64,000 nt of DNA from Actinomortierella ambigua. Its lineage: Eukaryota; Mortierellomycota; Mortierellomycetes; Mortierellales; Mortierellaceae. Below are positions 58,008 through 64,000 of the stretch, one piece after another; positions within the stretch are counted from its first letter, which is position 1, and every line of letters begins with the position of its first letter. Both the position numbers and the translations under genes were made by a program. The stretch is taken from contig JAAAJB010000005.1 in assembly GCA_016098155.1 (NCBI GenBank), positions 1 through 64,000 of the forward strand, given 5' to 3'. A model generated the notes under the pieces. The model did not search any database and was not told the DNA's origin. It worked only from the letters and a program-made list of their open reading frames with translations.

Positions 58008-58655
58008 CCTAGAATGAGGTATGGTAGCACATAGAGTAATTGGCAATTCATATTGGCAATTCATAGTGTCACATCACATCGCCGTCGGACAGTGGATGAC
58101 CCCTCCCCCCAAGATCTGTTGAAGGAGTTGGATATGGTCGTCGCTTACGCTCCACAGTTCAGTAGGTCTTGCCCTAGTCAATGATGTGAGAAGCCTCCAC
58201 AACGTAGAGAGCAGTCGGGCATCTGCAAGTTTATGCTAGCAGTAATGGAGGACAATGAAGTAGTAGTCTATCCAAATTCGTGGCGAGAGAGAGAGAGAGA
58301 GAGAGAGAGACAGCGATTGAGACGGAGAGTTGGCGTTGAGTGGTATGTTTTGTATCTAAGGTTTGGGGGCAAACATGGCAGAGCGAGTAGATGTGAGAGA
58401 GATCATTCATTCTGCTTGGTTTGTTTGTTTGTTTGTTTTGTAGCTGTGCGAAGCTGAAGACTTCTTCCTTTTTCTCTCGCCGATTTCTTCTCCTTCTTTC
58501 TTTCTCACTCTCCACACACATCACACCCCACATTCACACATCCCACGCTCTCCTCCCTCCCACTCACCTCCTCTTCGCTACGTCTGGAAAGACAAGGCAA
58601 CCTCCTTTATTCTCTGCCACGTCCCGTTCCTGCCCCTTCCCCTACTCCTTTGAGC
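58008..58655. other. Gap between MFS gene and membrane-protein gene
   Basis: Contains a GA microsatellite (58285-58310), TTTG repeats at about 58418-58438 and a CT-rich leader directly before the next ATG. No exon was seen. Confidence 0.5.
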
Positions 58656-60167
58656 ATGACGTGGTTTGTGTTTGTCTTTCTCGTTGTCTGCGCCGTTGTT
58701 CTTGCTCTCCTGGGTGTTCACCTCGTCAGGGTTCATCGGAGACTGAGGCTAAGGCACCAAAAACCAGCCACCCATGATGCCCCCTCAGGCCTCGAAGGCC
58801 AGCTCGAGCTGTCCTTTGTCCTTGCCTATGGCGTTGACACCTACAACACCCTCTTGCGTGAGCACGAGCGCATCCAACACCGAGAGGAGCGACGAGAGCG
58901 GCGACGACGAGAACGTCAAGCAACTCATCGCCAACGCAGTGGCGACGAAGAGGAGGCCCTCCCTACGATCGCCGAAGGCAGTGGAGCCATTGGATCAGCA
59001 GCAGAAGTCTCTTTCCCTCCACGACCACCTACTCCGACACCAACCCCCATTGCCCCTCCCCCGCCAGCGCACCTTATTCTTGCCTCGGCTGCCGACCAGC
59101 CAGATGACCTTCCTCCTCCACCTCTCTCAGCAGCACCCATCCCTTATGTCCCTCTCCACGCTCGACTTGCCAGGCGAGCAAGCCAGGCAAGTAGCCGAAG
59201 CAATACATCCACGTCAACAGACGAGTTGTCCATCCATTCATCTGTCTCGCATGCGAGCTCGTTCCGAGGACCCTTGCCGCCATACTCGGTGCAACCCCAA
59301 GAGGGTGACATTGGCTATGGTTGGCGAGTTGTCGGCGAGTTGCCTCGAGGAGGATTCGCCACAGCCGCCATCTCGTCCTCTTCCCCCCATCATGCACCGT
59401 CGCCCACAGACGCCAATTCAGCGACGACCGCAGCAAGGACGACGGCGGCGGAGGAACAGGATGATGCCATGGCCCTCGGTGACATGAGTAGCACATCGAG
59501 TGAGCAGCAGACGCATCCACGAGATACCCGTATCATCTTTGCGCCCCCAGCGCTGACGGGACGTACGCACCGACGACCGGGGTCGTCTCGATTGGTGCGT
59601 GGACAAGGGATCGCAGACCAAGAATCGGGAAGGCGGAATGCCCCACAGTTTAATCTTCCAGTGTCGCCGTACCCGAATGTGTCGAACGATGTGCGCGATG
59701 CCTTCCGCGGGGTGATGATGACGATGATGGCTCGTATCCAGCTGGACGCGCAGCAAGGTGCCTGGCCGCCACTGTATGTCTACCAGCCACCCATGGATCC
59801 GACGCAGGTCCAACAGGCGCTCGTCACGACCGACAATTCGCCGACGGTCACGGCGCCTGGGCTGCGCAGGCCGTCGCTTGCTCCGCAAGCAACAGGAACA
59901 GGAGCAAGTCGGAGGATGTCGTTGTTCTCCACCGCATCATCATCGTCGTCCAGCCCACCGCCACCACCACCACCACCATTACCACTACCACCATCACCAT
60001 CAACCACCGTGCAACCACGACCTTTATCCACATTAACGCCCATCGAGGCTGAAGCTATTCCAGCGGCAGAGATAACAATCTCAGTACCACCACCACCATT
60101 AGAAGAAGTCATTCCTGGGAATTTGACTGTCGTCGACTCTGGCTCACCTGCAGAACAGAGGGCCTAA
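58656..60167 (+). CDS. Single-pass membrane protein, Pro/Ser-rich, unknown, 503 aa
   Basis: Intronless. I do not recognise the family. Residues 1-24 (starting MTWFVFVFLVVCAVVLALLG) are a hydrophobic signal anchor followed by basic residues (RVHRRLRLRH), so most of the protein would be cytosolic. A short region at about 45-90 (LELSFVLAYGVDTYNTLL, then Glu/Arg-rich) may be helical. After that come Pro-rich stretches, Ser/Thr clusters and two better-ordered-looking segments, IGYGWRVVGELPRGGFATA and NAPQFNLPVSPYPNVSNDVR. Poly-Pro and poly-Ser runs (59940-60000) end it. PLPPYSVQPQEG contains a PPYS (PPxY-type) site that could bind WW domains such as that of Rsp5. The ATG 58656 is chosen over a TTG six bases upstream. 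Confidence 0.65.
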   Translation: MTWFVFVFLVVCAVVLALLGVHLVRVHRRLRLRHQKPATHDAPSGLEGQLELSFVLAYGVDTYNTLLREHERIQHREERRERRRRERQATHRQRSGDEEEALPTIAEGSGAIGSAAEVSFPPRPPTPTPTPIAPPPPAHLILASAADQPDDLPPPPLSAAPIPYVPLHARLARRASQASSRSNTSTSTDELSIHSSVSHASSFRGPLPPYSVQPQEGDIGYGWRVVGELPRGGFATAAISSSSPHHAPSPTDANSATTAARTTAAEEQDDAMALGDMSSTSSEQQTHPRDTRIIFAPPALTGRTHRRPGSSRLVRGQGIADQESGRRNAPQFNLPVSPYPNVSNDVRDAFRGVMMTMMARIQLDAQQGAWPPLYVYQPPMDPTQVQQALVTTDNSPTVTAPGLRRPSLAPQATGTGASRRMSLFSTASSSSSSPPPPPPPPLPLPPSPSTTVQPRPLSTLTPIEAEAIPAAEITISVPPPPLEEVIPGNLTVVDSGSPAEQRA

Positions 60168-61520
60168 TTCTCCTCTCCCCCTCGTTTCGTACACAATCGT
60201 TCCCACACAAACACAACAAACAAATCAAACTCTGCCCGCCCAGCTGTATGGTGTAGACATGGTTTGACACCTCTTATTGGGGAGGGGGAGGGACCTCCAC
60301 TCTACCTCAGCCCACACAAAGGGGGGGGGGAAAGGGCGTTTGTTCGATCACCCTTTTTTTTTTCCCACAGTGCAGAGATGGAGTGAGTGGATTGACCCAG
60401 CTTGTTTGTCCGTTGCTACTCGATTCGAGGACCATTTCCCGTCATGCGCACTTTCTTGCAGTTTTTGTTGCTGTTGTTGTTATTGTTGTTGTTGTTTTTT
60501 TTTTCATTCTTGGTCAGCATCAAGATTGCATACCCCCGTCTCCTCTATCTGTTTTCAACTGTCTCACGCCCAACCCCCCTCCAAGGCTCAATGGAACAAA
60601 GCCTTGTCTTCGTTCCTGATTCTACGTTTACGTTTACCCCCTGTCGCCTTGCCAATCATGTATATATTTGTCCCTCACCTACCCCCCTCACCCCTTGTAC
60701 AATGTGCCATTAAAGAGTAGAAAAACAAAGCACCAACGGTGTATAAACCATTCTTCCGAACATGTTCTTCTGCTGTGTTTTTTAAAGACAAGGTTTTCCT
60801 CCGCATGTCAAAACAAGAAACGACCTTGATACCAAAAAGGGGGAAGGCCAGATCGTGAGATCGTGCTGTATTTTTTTGAGGGGGGGGGAAGGTGAAGTGG
60901 AGGAGGGGGGCACTGACATTGACCCCCCCCCCACCCTAGCACCTAACATTCACACACCTCTGTGGGAACCCTCATTTCTTCAAGGTACCTTCCTACCTTC
61001 ATTTCTTGTCACTTTTATTTAGCCTTTTCGCCGGTGTCCACGACTTGTACGAGGTACTGTACCGGGGGGACGGGAGGGCTTTTTCTTTAGTATGCTTCAC
61101 TGCGTCATCGTCCATCTGCCAGATCCCGGCGCGCCCATGTACGTGCTCTACTAACACACAAATATGCCCCCAACAGCTTTCGAAACTTCACTGGGTGACA
61201 CCGGCAAACTCACACAGAGTTGATTTAACGTTTTTTTTTCTTTTTTTTTTTTTTTTTTATTTGGTAACAGGTAGTATAGTACAGGTGGGTGACATAACGT
61301 AAAGACAGATAAACAAGCGCGGAGGGAAAAAAATAAAATGCTGAGGTGATAATGTCGAAAGTGCAGTCGGAAGCAAAGCAAGTTTGTGAGAAAAAAAAAT
61401 TGGTCTAAGAGAGGAAAACAAAGAGTGTGCAACTGAGATGGGGTAACGGGATGCATGGAGAAAATGCAAGGGGGAAAAAAAAAGCAAAGCGACAACCTTT
61501 TTCAAACTTTTGTTGTTGTT
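60168..61520. other. Convergent 3' region, 1.35 kb
   Basis: Homopolymer-rich (T, G and A runs; a 20-base T stretch at about 61240-61260). It separates the membrane-protein gene from proline dehydrogenase. No gene or RNA could be supported. Confidence 0.5.
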
Positions 61521-64000
61521 TTAGACGGCAGTGGCGGCAGCGGCAGGGACGGTCTGGATCGGGGTAGAGGCCGTCGAGGACGACGACAAGCCGAAGCGGG
61601 CCTTGGCCTCCTCCCAAAGCAAGCGGCGCTCAACGCCAACGCCACCCAAGACCGAGTTGTTCTCCTGCGCACGACGGACCAAGTAAGGGATGACATGATG
61701 GATGGGACCGTAGGGGACATACTTGTAGATGCCATAGCCATGCTGGCCGAGCGTGTACGAGATCTGGTCACACATGCCCATCAGCTGGCCAAACATCACC
61801 AGCTCCGCCTGAGGCGCCAGCTGCAGCTCCTGCATCCGCTCGCAGGTACGGATGACCGAGTCCTTGTTGTGCGACGCCACAAACAAGACGACGGGCGACT
61901 GCTTCAGCGTCATGGATTTTTCTTCTTCTTGTTGTTGCTGTTCCTCGCCCTTCTTCTTGGTCATCTTCTCCAGCATGAAATCCACACCGGCGTTGTACGA
62001 GCGATGGGTGGCCTCGATATCTGTGCAGATTGGATCCTCCAGACCGAGCTCGTTCGCACGCTTGCGCTCGCTCACCATGTAAGCGCCACGGACGAGCTTG
62101 GCAGCGAGGACGTAGCCGTTGCGCTCGGCACGCTTATAGTCCTGCTGCAGACGGGACAGGGCATCCTTGAGGTACATTTGGTAGGTATTGAAGATGAGCG
62201 GTCCATCGGCGTGCGGGGTATCGTTGTAGTGCTCCTGCAGGTGGAGTGCCACACTGTCAATCGCCGGTTGGAAGTACGTCTGCTCGGCATCGATCATCAG
62301 GCGTGTCCGTGTCTTGGCTGCCTGGTCGCACAGGCCCTCCATGCGACGGAGCACACGCTGGTAGTCCTCCATTTCATCCTTGGTCAATCCAGCAATCGTC
62401 TTGTTGTTGTTGTTGTTCTCCTCCGACTCGATGAAAAGCGCCTGGGTCTCGGGCCGGTTCATCGAGATGGTGGAGGCAAAGTCGACCCAGTCAATCAAGC
62501 CATCACCGTCCTTGTCAGCCTCCTTGAACAGCTTTTGAGCGAGCTGATCATCACGGATTGCCTGGGGCAGCAACTGGGTCAGCTGACGGAACTCGTCGAG
62601 GGTGACACGGCCCTGACGACCCTCGTCCTCCTTCAAGGCCGCGCTGGACTTGAAGGTCTTTTCGAGAGAGACCAAGGTCGAGGAGACACGCTGCAGCAAC
62701 AGAGGCGAGCCCATGGCGGTGATCTTGATGGCAGCAAACGACTTTGAGAGGCTGGAGGCGGTCTCGATGCAGGTGCTGATCTGGGCCGCAATGTTGTCGG
62801 CGCTCTTGTTGAACTGGGCGCGCAGCTGCTCGGGCGTGTACTTGGCCAGCTCGTCCTCGTTCAGGTCGGCCTCGATGGACAGATCCAGGATCGAGCCGAT
62901 GCCGGCGTCCTTGAGCGAGTTCATAGTGCCAACACAGTCCTCTGCCGTCTCACCACTAGAAAAGAAGAGAGAGAGAGAGAAATGACGAAAGAGGGACAAA
63001 ATGTGAGAAACATGATCTTGTGAGTGGGAAAGTGTGGGGTATGCACAGTTACGCATCATGCCCATGGACCAACTTTTTTTTTTTTTTGTTTTGGTTTGGT
63101 TTGTTTTGGTTTGGGACCATTCTACAGTTGTCTAATCATCTGATCCACTTCTTTTCCCGTCCCCTTTCTCCCCTTTTTTTCTTCTTCTTTGCATTGGCTT
63201 GCTTCCATCCCTCTCTGGGGCAAAAGAGTTACACTCCCCAACGACCCAAAAGCGAGAGAGAGAGAGACAGAGAGAAGGAAGGCGAGAAAGAGAGAGGACC
63301 CTTTCCCGACGACCGCCGCCTGTTTCCTATTTCTTTCTCAGCTTCGCCACGTTCTCTTGTTTGTTTCTGTATGAAGCCCAATAGGCTGGTTTTGCATTCC
63401 ACAGTCCACCAATCCAAAGCCTTCAACAAAAGCCCCACTGTGGTGGTTTTGTGTGAGGTCTTGGATTGAATACCCTTTTAGGGGTGTCGGGGGTGAAGAG
63501 GATCCGCCTTCCATCCATCCATCGTGCACTAACCAAACCCAAAAACAAAGAAACTCCCTAGACCGTTGCTTTTTTCTCCATACACGGTATGTTATGTGTG
63601 GAGAAGGAGGAGTAAAAAAGTGAGAGCATGATAGCGAGAGACAAAGATAGTAAGACTTACCCGCAGAACTGAGCAAAGAAGGAGTGGCGAACAAACCAGT
63701 ACGTAGGCGGGGTCAGGTGGAGGGTCTCGGCCAAGGAGATGAGGCGAGGAGCCAGGTCGACCAAGAGCTGGAAGGTGCACATCTTGTAGACGAGCATCGA
63801 ACGAAGCAGCTCGATGGTGGGCTTCTTCTCGACACCAATGCGGTTGTCCTCATCACGGAGGTCCTGGACAATCGAGCGCGAGGAAGGCAGGGGGATCGAC
63901 GACGAAGGCAGACCCTCCATCATGGGCGACTTGGCCAGCTGGTTCAGGACGGTCGCCGAGGTAGCCAGAGCAATGGTGGTACCGACGGCGGCCTTTGTCC
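61521..64000 (-). CDS. PUT1: Proline dehydrogenase (mitochondrial), partial at the 5' end, EF-hand inserted
   Basis: Exons in the window are 61521-62955 and 63661 to the window end; the 705-bp intron has GTAAGT and TTCTAG ends and joins GG|T in frame. The 5' end lies beyond 64000. Family motifs include LVYKMCTFQLLVDL, HSFFAQFCGGETAEDC, RLMIDAEQTYFQPAID, FNTYQMYLKDAL, AAKLVRGAYM, VVLFVASHNKDSV, FGQLMGMCDQISYTLGQHG, YKYVPYG and the substrate-binding YLVRRAQEN. It is the first step of proline breakdown, an FAD enzyme of the inner mitochondrial membrane. Between the N-terminal helices and the barrel, about 62460-62660 encodes a DEFRQLTQLLPQAIRDD helix and a canonical EF-hand loop DKDGDGLIDWVDF. 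An acidic/Gln insert lies in the barrel (61915-61965). Confidence 0.93.
62956..63660 (-). other. 705-bp intron of proline dehydrogenase
   Basis: Bounded by GTAAGT and TTTTCTAG on the minus strand. It holds CT/GA tracts and T-runs, and no conserved exon was seen in it. Confidence 0.75.

Overview
The window is nuclear DNA of a filamentous fungus, most likely an early-diverging one of Mortierella type (inference). The genes are interrupted by short GT-AG introns. They include a GPI-anchored chitin deacetylase, a kinesin-5, SEACIT/GATOR1 Npr3, F-actin capping protein, proteasome beta-2 and a mitochondrial ribosomal protein. Proteins are rich in Gln, Ser, His and acidic runs. There are no operons; each gene has its own promoter, and the gene models below were built by joining exons across GT-AG introns with frame checks.

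Layout from left to right. 46-1049 (+): secreted LPMO-like copper protein. 1375-3818 (-): CCDC97 homologue. 4233-4451 (-): mitochondrial bL36. 5447-8839 (-): large Ash1-type GATA-finger regulator. 8840-15165: a gene-poor, purine-rich block. 15166-16644 (-): M50B-like membrane protease. 17150-18322 (-) and 19012-20124 (+): a divergent pair of unrecognised, mutually related proteins around a 689-bp shared promoter. 20334-21486 (-): actin capping beta, divergent from 21838-23060 (+) proteasome beta-2. 23466-26620 (+): Npr3. 27649-35239 (+): a giant arrestin-fold protein. 35414-38400 (+): TDP1 with two ubiquitin-interacting motifs. 38767-43115 (+): kinesin-5. 44019-45163 (+): glutathione transferase. 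46027-47936 (-): chitin deacetylase. 49126-51222 (+): F-box-like protein. 51434-52931 (+): ACMSD. 55125-58007 (+): MFS transporter. 58656-60167 (+): single-pass membrane protein of unknown role. 61521-64000 (-): proline dehydrogenase, its 5' end beyond the window.

Most genes are conserved housekeeping functions: cytoskeleton, proteolysis, TORC1 nutrient sensing, DNA repair, cell wall, proline and kynurenine catabolism. The part that looks least described is the divergent pair at 17150-20124. The two proteins share an N-terminal block (LRRxTRQSxM) and a GPW-started helical block, diverge into polyQ, RGG or RS-like tails, and share a promoter carrying repeated CAATTG(AC) motifs. Other unusual points are a greatly expanded loop 5 in the kinesin-5, the UIM-TDP1 architecture, an EF-hand inside the proline dehydrogenase, a broken or cryptically spliced frame in the arrestin, and an exon that codes only for the initiator methionine.
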